Shown here piece after piece: positions 33,315 to 45,289 of a stretch of DNA of 64,000 bases; within the stretch, counting starts at the first letter, position 1; the number at the start of each line of letters is the position of its first letter. Source of the DNA: Apium graveolens (taxonomy: Eukaryota; Streptophyta; Magnoliopsida; Apiales; Apiaceae); contig NC_133650.1 in assembly GCF_009905375.1 (NCBI RefSeq), forward strand, positions 147,826,567 to 147,890,566, in the 5' to 3' direction. The notes beneath the pieces were generated by a model that worked only from the letters and a program-made list of their open reading frames with translations, was not told the DNA's origin and made no database searches. The translations under genes and the position numbers were made by a program.

Positions 33315-34749
33315 TGTTAGTCGCTAAACACGCGCTAATAATACACACAAGTATAAGAGTTTGCAAGTAATATAGAATCTTTTCTAGTTCGTTCCCATAG
33401 AGACTGTATTGGTCAACTAATTAATTCATACACTTAAGCAACAATGTATAGTTATTATCCAATGCTAAGACGATAACAAATTAAGGTTGTTTATAACTAA
33501 TAATTATAACTACGAGATTAAAATTTACTGAATGAATATATATGACAAACATGGGATTCTAACTTCATTAAATACTTCATTCAATAGCCTTATTGTTCTT
33601 AACCTTAGCATGCGATGGTGATGACACTAATCAAACAACACGGAACTGATAAACGCTAACTTTCGTTGCACGAGTACCATACTACCAGACATCCACAAAA
33701 GAGATAGAAGCTGAATAGACACCAATTATATTGAGACCCTATATGTCTATAGAATTGACAACATAACGGTTTAAGCACAAGTTATCTATCTTGATTACAC
33801 AGGGCAAGTAAGATGGTTAAAATTACCTACGAATCATGCATAACTAATACATGAACCTATGCTAGCATGGCAAGTTCTAAATCCTTAAATTCACTTTCAC
33901 TTCATTAAAAATTAACACACTATTTTATAAGTTCGCGACGCTCATAAGACGAATATGCACAACCAATACTAGGATATCATACAATCACCACATACTAAGG
34001 CATCAAACAATTTTACTAAAGAAATCCATAAATAAATCCGCTAGAACCCTACGATAACGATTAGCCCATAATCGGCCTCATTATCAACGTGGGTTCCGAT
34101 GAAAACATGATATAACAAATGTAGTCTTTATAACGAATAAATAACAGAGTATAACACAAGAGTATAGGTTTAACAAAACAAGAAACGAGCATCCAAGATT
34201 ACAACTGAAAAAAAAGATTCACAAGAATAAACTAGATCGTCTTCGCCTTTGTTAAATTGTGCTATAGATCTCTTGTCGTCTTCTCCTTAACTCTGAAGTG
34301 TCTCTCCTCCTCTTAAAAATGACCTAGAGTTGTTTATATAGCATCCCCATGCAGTATAGAACTGTTTCTCAGAAACCAAGTAGAAACAGGAATCTATTAT
34401 CCCGACACGGCGCGGCCGCGTGCTTGATCAGCGCGGGCACGCTGGCTTTCTGTACTTTGGGTGCGGCCGCGCGCTTGATCAGCGCGGGCGCGCTGGGCTT
34501 CTGCCAGAAATTATTTCTTTTCTTTTTTCCTCTTCTTGCAGTCTCGAGCCGGACTTCGCGAGCTTTTATTCCCACACCACCTCGACACCATATTAGCACC
34601 AAAACAATGCTAATTCACCTGATTACTTAGATAATGCATGAAATGCCAAAACACTCGAAAACACGTTAAAACACTTACCAACTTGAGTACAAACGCATCA
34701 ATTCAAAGCTTAGTAAAGTATTATAAAGTGTCATAAATGCCACTCAACA
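33315..34749 (-). repeat. Athila-like LTR B, complete (1435 bp)
   Basis: On the minus strand it starts TGTTGAGTGGCATTTATGACAC (34749 downward) and ends GCGACTAACA at 33315. It is followed on the right by the target copy CTAGT (34750-34754). Both edges carry CTAGT, so on its own it looks like a solo LTR with its original target duplication. Confidence 0.88.
34333..34502 (-). promoter_or_regulatory. LTR B promoter: GC-rich modules and TATA box
   Basis: Two 51-bp GC-rich modules (about 34402-34502), each with a near-palindrome GCGC-TTGATCA-GCGC, stand 60-160 bp upstream of the minus-strand TATA box TATATAAAC (34333-34341). This is where a polymerase II promoter-proximal element would be. Confidence 0.55.
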
Positions 34750-34754
34750 CTAGT

Positions 34755-35213
34755 TAAATACTGATATTGGTCAAATGCTAATTGACCATTAGATTATGAT
34801 AATATTTTGAATTTATTCAAAATACCTTTTGTCAGTATTTTAATTTGAGAAATATGATGTAGAATTAGTGGGAAAATTTAAAATTAATTATATATGTTAA
34901 TTGATGGCGTGAGAATAGGAAAAAATGATTGGGCTTTCATAACACAATATTTTGTTAAACCATGCACGTAATTACTGCACATAAAAACACGCTCCATGAT
35001 TGCTCTTCTGATGAATGATAACATGCCACGTGTCCCACTAAGTTGAACAGTCTGTGTCAGTAAGAGTAAAGTGTTAAGCAAAATCAACTTCTGATTTCTA
35101 ATTATCACTCTATCAATATTGGATTATCTTCTTACTCTCTTACTTTCCTTTTCTCTTGAACTTAAACTATGAAATACTAATCAGTTTTTGAGTAAATTAC
35201 TTATAGAATAATT
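34755..35213 (+). other. Copia2 spacer, right part
   Basis: Copia2 resumes here after the Athila-like block. There is no coding frame. The last 100 bp are pyrimidine-rich, as before the Copia1 env-like ORF. No small ORF like that of Copia1 is present. Confidence 0.6.
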
Positions 35214-36410
35214 ATGACTTCATCTTCTACATCAACAACATTTGTTCATGGCGGTGCCAAATTTGTCACAAACAACTATACTTCTATACTGGACAACAAT
35301 GGGATACATCCTGATTTTCATAACTTCCGGGATTTCTTAAAGCGAGTGAAGTTGGGTATGCTCTCACAGCTCTAACAACTATTTCTGGAGATCGGGTTTT
35401 TGCTTTATGGAAAACTGGTCCGTATGATGATGGAGGTGAAGCAGGCACTCCAAACATCATTTTCGAGTTTGATGAAAAGCAGAGGGTTTTCACCCCTCAG
35501 ACAGTGCATGATGCTCTTCAACTTCCAGCTCCCACTTCTTATGCAACATTTGAGGGAGATGCTGAAATGAGAAGGTTCTTCACAGAAATTGGCTATGACA
35601 AGGACATGATGAATCCTGGTCATCTGAAGATAAATGGGCTAAGGAAGGAGTGGAACTTCTTCTTTGATTACATTATAAAGGTATTCAATAACAAATACAT
35701 AAACTTTGATACCCTTTCGATAACGACACAACAAATTGGGTACTCTCTAATTCATGGTACTCACTATGATTTTGGTAGAGTAATTTTATGCTTTATAGGG
35801 GATAGATTAAAAGCTGATAGGAATATAGTATATTATGGTAGATTTTGTCAGTTAATTTTTAATGTCTATTTCCCTGATACCCCAATCCCTTCTAACAAAA
35901 TTGTTTCAGTTTTTAAGCTCACCAAGAGAGTTTTCTCTAATCTTATTTCTAAAGATTCAGAAAAGATTGCTCTAATTTCTTTGAGGTTTCCAGTGATTTC
36001 CAGGGACTTTCTAATTGCAAGGCTCCCTGAGAATTATGGTTTACCTAACCAACAAAATGTTAAGCTGTAGGTAATAACTGTTGGTAACCCCCTTGTAGCT
36101 AATCCCAACACTGCAACCCAAACACTTCCACAAATACAATCCACCTTAGGTGCCTCCCAAAATACATCTGTTGCAAAAAGGAAGAAACCCGCAAAAGCTA
36201 ACGCTAGAGTTATTGTTTCGATTGAGAACTCACAGGACATTATTGTCCAGTCTGCTAGGCCTTATGGTCAAAGAGCAAGTTCTGCAAATGCTGATGTAGC
36301 ACAGAAAAAGGGTTCAGTACAAGCTTCTCATTATTCTAAGCCTTTAGAACTTTTTAAGAGAAAGCTTGTGCTTGCTGAGTCAGAATCAGAGGATGAGGAC
36401 AATACTACCT
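35214..36410 (+). pseudogene. env-like gene of Copia2, N-terminal half
   Basis: The start ATG is at 35214. The same globular domain as in Copia1 is seen: KFVTNNYTSIL, then after a one-base loss near 35345 VGYALTALT, ALWKTGPYDDGG, GTPNIIFEFD, LRKEWNFFFDYI, QQIGYSLIHGTHYDF, FIGDRLKADRNIVYYGRFCQ. The frame is open from 35504 to a TAG at 36068 and then continues in frame into a Lys- and Ser-rich region up to the solo LTR. Identity with Copia1 is moderate, but the motif order is the same, which points to an old conserved domain. Function unknown. Confidence 0.75.
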
Positions 36411-37003
36411 TGTTTGGTCACACACACTGTAGAGGGGGTGAATACAGTGTAAAATACAATCAAATCGAACTTTTAATATTTCAAGTAACAGAAAACAAAC
36501 TTTATTGAAATGATAAACTCTGTTACAATATGGGACTGTTACCTCTCAGTGATGAACAAATATCACGAGAGCTACTAGGGTTACAATGAATAATCTTCTC
36601 GAATATGATAACACTTCTAGTGTAAACCCTATGTCTGTGTTTATATACTACATAGTTACAAGATAATCGCTAATTGATATGGAATATAATTCTGCTTCCT
36701 AAAATATATCAATCAGATATCTTTTCTTCCAAGTATTCCATTCTTCACGGAACTCTTTCTTCATGCATCTCTCTTCTTATGTTTATCTCGATCTTCTTTC
36801 CTTTAATCAACTACTATCCTTATCTGAACATACTTCAGCACTTAAGTTCTGACATCCATCTTCTGATGATTATCTCCTGATAATATAAGTACTGATATCC
36901 TTAAGTCCTGACTTCCAGTAAGTACTGATTTATCATGTTTAAGTAAGATCTGAAAACTAAACATAAATCATATTAGCCATGACATTATCAAATATATCTA
37001 ACA
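36411..37003 (-). repeat. solo LTR of the Copia1 family
   Basis: This is the reverse complement of the Copia1 3' LTR at about 95% by eye (593 bp), starting TGTTTGGTCACAC and ending ATATATCTAACA on the + strand. It is flanked by a perfect 5-bp duplication TACCT (36406-36410 and 37004-37008). A single LTR with an intact duplication is the product of LTR-LTR recombination. It interrupts the Copia2 env-like gene. Confidence 0.93.
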
Positions 37004-39283
37004 TACCTTATCTTCAAAATTTAATAAGTTACATCCGGATTCTAGTCATAGTCTAGTTCTTCTATCAAGTGATGAGGGAGGTGATGCTATTCAATCTTAT
37101 TCAAGCCCGAGACTAAGGATCAAGAAGAAGAAATTAGTCAAAACCTAGATTGCTCAAAGTCTGATGCAGATCAAGAAAGAAATTATTGAGGAAACACAAG
37201 GTGCAACTACTGGTACTGATCAGTGGACTAACCAAATTACTGATGCACCTCTAATAATTACCGATTCTCCAGAAAAGAAGAAAAGAGTGGGGGAGATCAC
37301 TCATGAGTAAGTGGAGGCATCTGTCAAGAGGCTGCAGAAACAAAGGTTATTTCCTGGATCAAGCACACAAGAACCCGTATCTCAAAGAGATACAACAGCT
37401 ACTAAAAATTCTAATCCTGTCACACAAGAACCCGTACTTCAAAGTAGTATAACAGACTTTATTCGAGTGGGGCCTCTTGCTAAAAAGTCCATTCAAGAAT
37501 GGCATGATGCAATAACTGCAAAGGTAACAGCTGAAGTTGCCAGAGTCAAAGACATCATAGCAGCTCAGGAGTTAGAAACTGAGGAAAGGATTACATAAGA
37601 ACCTGAATGTCAAAGTCATCCAGAAACTCCTGAATCTCCTTCCCCACAAGAACCATTACTTCAAAGTGGTAATGAAGGCTTAACTCCTGATCAAGTTATC
37701 TTAGCAGTTGATACCGAAGGAAGGTTACATCCAACAACAACATCAGCTGAACTTATCTTGGTTTAACCCTTGGATGTATACATAGAAGTTGATCCTTTAG
37801 AAGCACAAGGTATGAATACTGATGCTGAATTATCAGCATGTATTATGAATCCTGATGACATGAATATGATTAGACCTTTACAAAGGAATACCTCTAGTCA
37901 TTAGATCACAAACAACTCTTCTCAGCCACCTCTTATTATGTAGGACAAACTTATCTGATCCTTTCATGTGAGAATGAGAGAAAATATTTAGAGAAAAAAG
38001 GAATTAAAGAGAGGCAGGATCCTTACCTGGCAAAAGGAGAGGTAGTTGAGTGTCAGGATTTTGTTAATCCTTGTGAGGAAACTCTTACTATTAAAAGTCA
38101 TGAGATGAGTGGTGTGAGAAGTAGTGAGACTAATTTAAAAGAATATAGAAATTTAAGTGCTTTTATTGAAAATTTTACAGGTGCATAGACTAATAAAGAT
38201 ATAGCTGCTGAACAACAGTCCGTAGACTCTAGGATAAACTCTGTTGTGCCAAATGATGATATTTTCCCTGCGGGTCTAAGTGCTTATACTTTACTACAGT
38301 CCACTCGCATGTCTATATCATTCACTGCAACAATTCATGTTCTTGCTGAAGGACAGTCCACTCATTCTATAGTTCCATCATCTTGATGAGCTTTTCTTTC
38401 CCGAAGACATGCCTACACATTCCTACTCGGGGATGATGCCAAAAGGGGGAGAAAGTGTTGAAAACTAAATATAAGCAGCTCCAGTTGAAAGATGTTGATG
38501 ACAAGGATGGTCCTGGTGGTGATGGTAAGAAGAAGGAGCTTGTTTTGAAGAAACAAGGTGGAGATCTGATTGGTTCTAGTGGTACATCTAAAACCACTAC
38601 TCAATCTAGACAAGGTGGAGAAATGAGGAGATCTGGAAGGCAAGTCTCAAAGACTGTGCAAAGTAAAGAACTAACTGTGGCTAAATCTCAAACTCTGAAT
38701 GTCACAAATGCTATTGAAGACCACGACATTCTAGAGATAGAAGCTGGTGCTAAAGTAAGTCGGTATCTACAAACTCTGAAAGTAAAAGGGAAGAAAATAA
38801 CTCTATTCTACAAGGATCCAAATATTCAAGCTTTTGATTCTAAGGTAAGTAAATGAATTTTTTAAAAAGAAAATTCTGAAGTTGACATAGAACAGCTTAG
38901 GCTTTTGGAAGAAGAATACAAATCTTTGAAGTCAGCAAATATTGATGTAGTCTTACCTTATGAAGATATTCTTAGTAGCAAACCTACAAAAGGTGTGGTA
39001 ATCAAGGAAGTCAGTCAAACTGATGTTGAAGGGCGTTTAAGATCTCAAGCCATTTTAAATGCTGACATGAGTTATATGGGGAAGAAGTAGATTGGTGAGA
39101 AGCCAGCCAACGCCTAAAGCTAAGTCCAAGAAGAAATTAGCATCTAAGAGTTCAAAATCATAAACACTGATAGATCCAATCTATTCAGTAGTTGCAGCTC
39201 ATGATGATGTTGATAATTAAATAACTCAAGAAGATGAAGCCAATAGGTACTACAAAAGAAGAAAGATGATTCCTGGAGCTGAT
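37004..39283 (+). pseudogene. env-like gene of Copia2, C-terminal half
   Basis: The frame of the env-like gene resumes after the solo LTR. Segments are open at 37311-37598 (with KKSIQEWHDAITAKVTAEVA, a helical stretch), 38455-38856 and 38905-39090, separated by stops and shifts. The Lys/Gly-rich part starting with a KKGGESV/KGEKV-like motif near 38440 corresponds to the DAKKGEK segment of Copia1, and LLEEEYKSLKSANIDV corresponds to the Copia1 segment SLMEEEARLKSGKV. The Copia1 C-terminal domain (YFMTDGRVY) is not reached, because the LTR at 39284 interrupts it. Confidence 0.65.
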
Positions 39284-39753
39284 TGATTAGTGGCATTTTA
39301 TACCACTTAGAACGTCTTATAATGACTTGAATTGATGTCTTCAAATCAAGTATTTTGTGTATTTGATGCGCTTTCAAGTGTTTTTGCATTTTAGGGTGTA
39401 GCTTGCGTATGCAGGGAGATTTCATTAAAATAAGCCTAGGGAAGTACTTGGGATCAGTCTCGGGGGAATGTGCGAAGAATTCAACAAAATCAGGAGCAGG
39501 AAAATATTTTTTCCAGAAGCCTGCCAGGCGCCCGCCTGGGATCTGGGGCGGCCGCCTGGGATCTGGGGCGCCCGCCTGGGAAGCTGGGGCGGCCGCCCGG
39601 AGTCGGGAAATTAAATTCTGATTTTTATTAAGTCGTGTTCTACTGGACTTCTGAGACGGCTGATTATTAAGGACTCTTATATAAATAATTTTCAGAGATG
39701 TTTCACAATATGTAGAAGTATTCATCAAGCAAGAAGCAAGGAGAGAAGAAAAG
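39284..39753 (+). repeat. Athila-like LTR, left end only (second family)
   Basis: It begins TGATTAGTGGCATTTTATACC at a sharp junction with the Copia2 env-like frame. The start resembles that of the Athila-like LTR B (TGTTGAGTGGCATTTATGACAC) but the rest is a different family. It has GC-rich modules and a TATA box and is cut at 39753 by Del-like 1. Whether the full copy is an element or a solo LTR cannot be seen. Confidence 0.75.
39528..39688 (+). promoter_or_regulatory. GC-rich 20-bp modules and TATA box of the Athila-like LTR
   Basis: Four modules of 20-21 bp (39528-39607) alternate between GGCGCCCGCCTGGG and GGCGGCCGCCTGGG, so the true period is about 40 bp. A TATA box (TTATATAAATAA) follows at about 39677-39688. 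The layout matches LTR B although the module sequence differs. Confidence 0.55.
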
Positions 39754-41909
39754 TGTAATAACCCCAAAAATTTTGAACTTTTTATAACCCTTATGAATAG
39801 TGATTTTGATGATTGTGTTGAATAAGGAAACTTTTCATACCACACTTTGTAGAGGTCCTTTTATTGTTATTCTGAGATCCTATTAGTACTCTATATGGTA
39901 TATAAGTGTATGTAAATATCGTCAGAATCCAAATTCGAACACTTTGATTTTTCCCAAAAATCCACCAGATACCGAAAGAATTGAATATAAGGTAACAGGA
40001 TAAAAAGGATTTAAATTCAAGGATTATAAGAGAGGATCATAAAAGGAATATAATGTATTTAGAAAGGTTAAGGGAACCCAAGTAATAAGATCCCGGGTAT
40101 GATCCCTCAAACGATAAACGAAAATGAAAGTTAAGCGAACCGTATAACAGATCAGCGATCATTAGCCAAGTAATTAGGAGTTAATCAAAGAGGTTAGTGA
40201 TGATGATGTCATCACACCAACAAGAAGAAGACAAGTGTGGGAAGATGACATAAGAGGATGACATAAGCATGACACAATGGGAAGGAATTGTTGGTTGATT
40301 ATAAGCCACACAAATTTTACCATGGTAAAAGGTTAATTAACAACAAAAACAAAGCAACCAAGCCAAAACAAATCAAAAACACAAAACACAAGTTGACTTT
40401 CACTTTCCAAGCAAAGAAGCTCTCGGCCTTTGTCCATTTCAAGAAAGAAGAAAATTCAAATTCAAGTTCCAAGCCTTGTTAATTAGTGAGGTAATTATCT
40501 AAGGTTCCTTGTACATAGATATAGATATCCTATGAATCTAAGCTTCAAATTCCTTCACAATCTCTTCCAATAATTCATGGAATAAGAGAGTGAATAGTGT
40601 TTTTCAAGAACTTGAAATTTTGATCTTGTGTTTTTGTTTAGATAAAGCTTTAGTAAGGATTTTCCAAGGTTGTTTCAAGCTCATTAGTTACTCCTACTCA
40701 CAAGGAAGGTATAATATCTTAACCTAGCCATATTATTGAATGTTAAGAGCTTGTTATGAGTAGTATATTTCATGAGAGGCATGATTATTGTATATTTAGA
40801 TATTGGTTGGTTTTGTAATGTTTTTGGAGTTGTAAATCTTGATTATTAGTTAATGAACTTAAGTATAAGCTTTTAGTTCATGATTGAGAGTAGTATAAAT
40901 TGGAAATCTTGAGATGTTGGGGCTGTTGTAGTAGAGTATGGATGGAGTTGGTTGTGGTAATGATTGTGGGATTGATTGTGGATTGATTTGGAGTAGTATA
41001 AATTTGGTAATCGCGTAAACATAGCCGTCATAACGCCCGATTTACTTTAGACTATTTTTGTCCTTAACATCAGGACCCATGAACTCACTGTTAGGTTTTG
41101 ACCATTACCATGATTAGATATTTCATGTTACGAGCTTCATTTTGGTATGTGGTTCACTTGAATCCGATGTACGGTTTAGGAGAAATACCGTTTTAAGTAA
41201 CAGCATTTCGCGACCGAACCATTACCCCTCGCCTTACTTTGAAACCTTGGTTAAGGCCCTTAAATGACTAATTGGAGTATAAAACAATTATATAAGTGGA
41301 TTAGGCAGTTGGTACGGTACTCGCAAAAGAATCTTCTTAAAACCCTTAATGGTTAATTTATTAAAAATGGTGGAGCCGAGGGTACTCGAGCGACTTAAGT
41401 GAATCGTTAAGCGCAAAAGCGAACGTTAGGGTTTAATTGGTTAAAGTCTAGTTTCTTAAGCGACCGGGGTTAATTCCGACTTATGTTGTTGTTCATAGGT
41501 TATCGGACTCACTCTAAGCTTAAGTCTATCCGGGAACACTCAGGCAAGTTTTCAACCCGTTATACTGTTGTTGTGATGTATATATGTATGTACATTATCT
41601 TGTGATAGATGCATGATGGTTAATTAGCAAATCTTGCGATATATTGGAGCATGCTGATATGGTTTATATGCATGTCTGTTTCATAATCTTGATATCTATC
41701 TGTTGATTCCAATGCTTATAATTGCATAATACCTAAGCTAGAGATAAGCAGTAGTTGCATATACCCTTAGTATAGGGGACCCAAAGGCGAACATTTTCTA
41801 AAACCGGGAGTCGGTGTTCCCGAGTATATTATATATATTTTTATATATATAGATATAGCTTTCAAAATTATTAATCGAATAAGGTTTATTCGATAACTTT
41901 ATTTTTATT

Positions 41910-42077
41910 AATGAATATTATCTTGAATATTCATTCGAGGACTTATGACTCGGTTTATTTTATTTAATGAATATTATCTTGAATATTCATTCAAGGACTT
42001 ATGACTTTGTTTATTCTATTTAATGAATATTATTTTGAATATTCATTCGAGTACTTATGACTCCGCTTATTTTATTA
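41910..42077. repeat. three 56-bp tandem repeats in the Del-like 1 LTR
   Basis: Units begin at 41910, 41966 and 42022 with AATGAATATTAT and include CGAGGACTTATGACTC. The matching place in Del-like 2 has six 53-bp units. Confidence 0.8.
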
Positions 42078-42561
42078 TATAATATTCTTTATTTTATTAA
42101 AGAATAATGTTTCGATAATCAAACTTAGTTTTGATTATTTAAATAAAGATCGTATATCTTTGGATATTTATTATTCATTTCAAGTATAAGTTTTAAAACT
42201 TCTACTTCAATTATTTTTATAAGGATTATCCTTTTGGGAGTATTATTTAAATAATAATATTCAGATATTTTCTAATATATCGGGACTGATTTATTTCATT
42301 AAATCAGCATTACTCCAAACATTCTTAAAAATGTATTTGAGTCTTCAAAATGATTTTTAAAAGTTAGAACGGATCCCAAAACTCATTTTTATATTTAAGA
42401 TCTTCCTTTTGAAGGGGATTTAAATACTCGCTCAAAACCTGAGGGATCCGGCTCAGTGGTGTATTTTACATTCGCAACGAGGTTGCTGTTTTGAGAAAAC
42501 ATCTTAATTACTTGCCCATCGTTCGGGAAGTAAGTTCATCTATTTGAGTCGGCATAAGCAA

Positions 42562-42654
42562 CATGGGCTCAGCGGGCGTCCATGAAAGTGTAAGTGGCTC
42601 AGTGGGAGTCCATCAAATGCGTAAGTAGCTGAGTGGCAGTCCAGCATAAGGTCC
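42562..42654. repeat. triplicated 31-bp motif in the Del-like 1 LTR
   Basis: Three head-to-tail units share GGCTCAGYGGGMGTCCA. They are kept in the same place in the Del-like 2 LTRs (51868-51960 and 61794-61886). Confidence 0.75.
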
Positions 42655-43832
42655 TATAGTGGCCAGGGTGATGACCAGTGGGGAATTCGTCCATCTACTA
42701 GTAGAAAAGGTTACTTATTGGTATCTTTGCCTGATCAACAAGATATCAGGTTTATGCCAAGGTTTTCTTCTTTCCAAATTCATTGGATATTACAACTCTA
42801 TTTATAATTTTCATAACAGAGGTTTTCAAGATGTGTATGAAATGTATATATATATATAGGTATATATATATATATCGGGACTTAATGAAGTATCTCGTAA
42901 CTTCATTATTTATAATGATATTTCAAGGATTGAATCTATTCAGATCTTATCTTGTAGTCTCATCTATGTGATGAACTTTTGAAACGGATTATACCTTGAA
43001 CGGTGGTAGTTCAAGTAGTATTTGGAAAAGATATAAGTATATTGGAGTATCTCGTAACTTCACATTTTCAACTTATATCTGGTTAATGATTATCTTATAC
43101 GTGACAAAGATTTTCAGAAAAACGTTGAGACAAGGTTAGATATATGAGATCACCTTGCAACGATATTTTTATACAGTTATAAACTGGAACTCTGCGTATA
43201 TTATGCGTGGCAGAGGATTTCAAAGATTTTGAAAAGTATATATACATATATACTAAATATTTTACGACTTGGTCGCATTAAGAGGTCAAACTTGGTCCAA
43301 TTCTTCTTGACCAAGACTTTCATGAGTGCTATGAGAATGCTCATATATTGTTAATCTTTATACATATTATTTTGGTGGGCTTGTTGCTCACCCTTGCTTT
43401 CTTCTTTCATCACACAACAACAGATAGACAAGATGAACAGGATCAAGCTCCCAATTCGTGAGCGGTTAGGAAACGTTCCGCAGTTTCCTGTAGGCGTTGA
43501 TGCCGTTGTAGCTGAGGTAGGAACTACCAATAGGCTAGGCTTTCAACTTTTGTTGTACCGGACTTATGTATATTTATGAATAGTAATAATGGCAAGGAAA
43601 TGTAAATTTATTCAGAAACCCTTTTGAGGTGTAATGACTTATAATTGTGGAATAAAATGACTTGTGTTATTTTTGGATATTCATCTCTGAGACTATAACT
43701 TATGGCGTGTGTGTATATTGTGGGGTCACAGTACGCAGTAGTTGGTTGATTATTAAGATTAAGTATTATTAAGGGAAATAGAACTCGTGACAACCCGAAT
43801 CCCCGACCCTGGATCTGGGGGTATTACAGAAA

Positions 43833-43844
43833 TGGTATCAGAGC
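43833..43844 (+). promoter_or_regulatory. primer-binding site of Del-like 1
   Basis: TGGTATCAGAGC lies 4 bp after the 5' LTR. Confidence 0.9.
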
Positions 43845-44277
43845 CAAGCGTTATAAACCTCAGAGATGATGTGACGTTAAGATAATAAGTTTACTAAGAT
43901 AATAAGAACTCTTGCCAAGTTCATAGTCGGACTACCTAACATAGTACTGACAGTTAAAACCCTTATGGGAACCCTTATAAATATCGTGATAGAAGCGTAG
44001 TTCGTTATCGTATATGGTAGCGGGACTCCGAACCCTGAGGTTGAGGATCAACAGCGCGATGATGTTTTATTACTTATTGGAGACCAGATTGTGTATCCGA
44101 TAGAGCGTTCTAATGAGGGACCATATGATATTCATATTGAGGATGTAGCGGTTGATGATGTTGTCCTAGAAGGGATTGTTTCTAAGGAGGATCCCATGGG
44201 GGATCTTGATAAGAATGAATAAAGGACCACTGAGGAATTAATAACCATGGTTAGGGAAACTACCAGAAGTAGGATTG
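43845..44277 (+). other. leader of Del-like 1 with a short acidic frame
   Basis: After the PBS an acidic frame (about 44030-44221) shows QQRDDVLLLIGDQIV and a series of Asp/Glu residues. The same frame is kept in Del-like 2 (53340-53517). I cannot assign it; it may be an N-terminal Gag or linker relic. Confidence 0.4.
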
Positions 44278-45080
44278 GTCGGTCACTACAGGAGGTTTGT
44301 TCAAGTTCGTAAAGATAGTAGCCCCTTTAACGCGGCTTACTCATAAGACTGAGAAGTTCGAATGGACAGAGAAATGCGAGAACAGCTTTCAAGAACTGAA
44401 GCAAAGGTTGGTGATGGCTCCTATGTTGGCGTTGCCGGATGGAAAAGGAGATTTTATGATTTATAGTGACGCTTCGCATAAGGAATTAGGGTGCTTCTTA
44501 TACAGCACAACAAGGTAATCGCGTACACGTCAAGACAATTAAGGGAATATAAAATTCGATATCCCCACCCATGAGCTTGGGCTCGTGGCAATAGTTTTAC
44601 CCTAAAGATTGGAGGCACTACTTGTATGGAGAGAAGTGCGAGATTTACACAAGCCATAAGTGCTCTAGTGCATTTTCACGCAAAAAGAGCTCAACCTGTG
44701 CTAGAGGAGGTGGTTGGAGCTAATCAAGGATTACGATTATGAGATTCTTTATCATCCAGGGAAAGCCAAAATGGTGGCTACTGCCCTTAGTATAAAGGAG
44801 AGACTCAAGATGAAAATGTCTTTGGGAGAGTTGATAAGAGATTTTGAGGAAATGGAAATAGAAGTGAAGGTAACCGGAGCCGGTACCGAAACGCTGTTTG
44901 AGATTGCAATACAGCCCGAATTATCGAAAAAGATCATATTGTGCCAAGAAAAAGTGATGAATGAAGGCAGAGAGTCAATGACTGGAGAAGAGATTAATAC
45001 CAAGAAAGATGATAAGGGAATAATGAGGTATTCCGACAAAAACTGGGTTTCAATGTTCAAGAGCTTAAGGACGGGATCTT
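44278..45080 (+). pseudogene. upstream copy of RT thumb, RNase H and integrase N-terminus, placed before gag (Del-like 1)
   Basis: GHYRRFVQ and then KIVAPLTRLTHKTEKFEWTE (44297-44518) are the end of RT and the start of RNase H of a chromovirus. IYSDASHKELGCF holds an RNase H Asp. After frame breaks, [16 protein letters not shown] (44723-44770) is the RNase H end, and DDKGIMRYSDKNWV (about 45012-45053) is the segment just before the integrase zinc finger. This block belongs after gag and RT in a normal Ty3 element, yet it lies between the PBS and gag. It is better preserved than the downstream pol relics. Del-like 2 has the same arrangement. Confidence 0.8.
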
Positions 45081-45289
45081 AGATGAAAGTCAAAATTCGA
45101 GGAATAAGATTTAGGGCAAACCCTGAATGTGATAGTCAGGGAGGTCGCCATCAAGAAAGAAAGAACCCATAATATAATGAAATGAAAAACAAGGATTCTA
45201 ACGTATAAGATAACCCTGATTATGGGAGAAGGATGAAACATTTCATACTGAGAAAACAGAAGTCGAGCAAGATAAGGAGACCCGAGACG

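Larger units (their letters stand above)
13978..34749 (-). mobile_element. Athila-like Ty3 element (minus strand), rearranged, with a nested insertion
   Basis: The own sequence is 13978-15066 and 29218-34749. Reading the minus strand from 34749: LTR B (34749-33315), a 47-bp copy of the target flank (33314-33268), the end of integrase (33267-32599), GC-rich modules, a TATA box, an env-like/transposon-protein ORF (32022-30797), a long 3' untranslated region and LTR A (29560-29218 plus 15066-13978). Gag, protease and RT are missing. The flanks are CTAGA on the left and CTAGT on the right, a 5-bp target duplication with one change. LTR ends are TGTTGAGTGG and CGACTAACA. Confidence 0.8.
8151..39283 (+). 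mobile_element. Copia2: Sirevirus-like Ty1/copia element, split by later insertions
   Basis: The own sequence of this element is 8151-13977, 34755-36410 and 37009-39283. The order is 5' LTR, PBS, gag, protease-integrase, RT-RNase H, spacer, env-like gene. The foreign blocks are the Athila-like element (13978-34749, with its nested element), the solo LTR (36411-37003) and, from 39284, another Athila-like LTR. The 3' LTR of Copia2 must lie past the window. All genes carry stops and frameshifts. Confidence 0.85.
39754..43828 (+). repeat. 5' LTR of Del-like 1 (4075 bp)
   Basis: It starts TGTAATAACCCCAAAAATTTT and ends GGGGGTATTACA. It carries three 56-bp tandem units (41910-42077), a triplicated 31-bp motif (42562-42654) and several sequences resembling plant splice sites that are conserved in the LTRs of Del-like 2. 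No protein-coding gene is supported. Confidence 0.93.

Noticed and set aside
39144..39845. 233-codon minus-strand frame
   Set aside because: It crosses three element boundaries (Copia2, the Athila-like LTR, the Del-like 1 LTR), so it cannot be an inherited gene.
42659..42971. Possible host gene exons in the Del-like LTRs
   Set aside because: No protein family is recognisable and the stretch repeats in all three LTRs; kept only as a splice-site observation.
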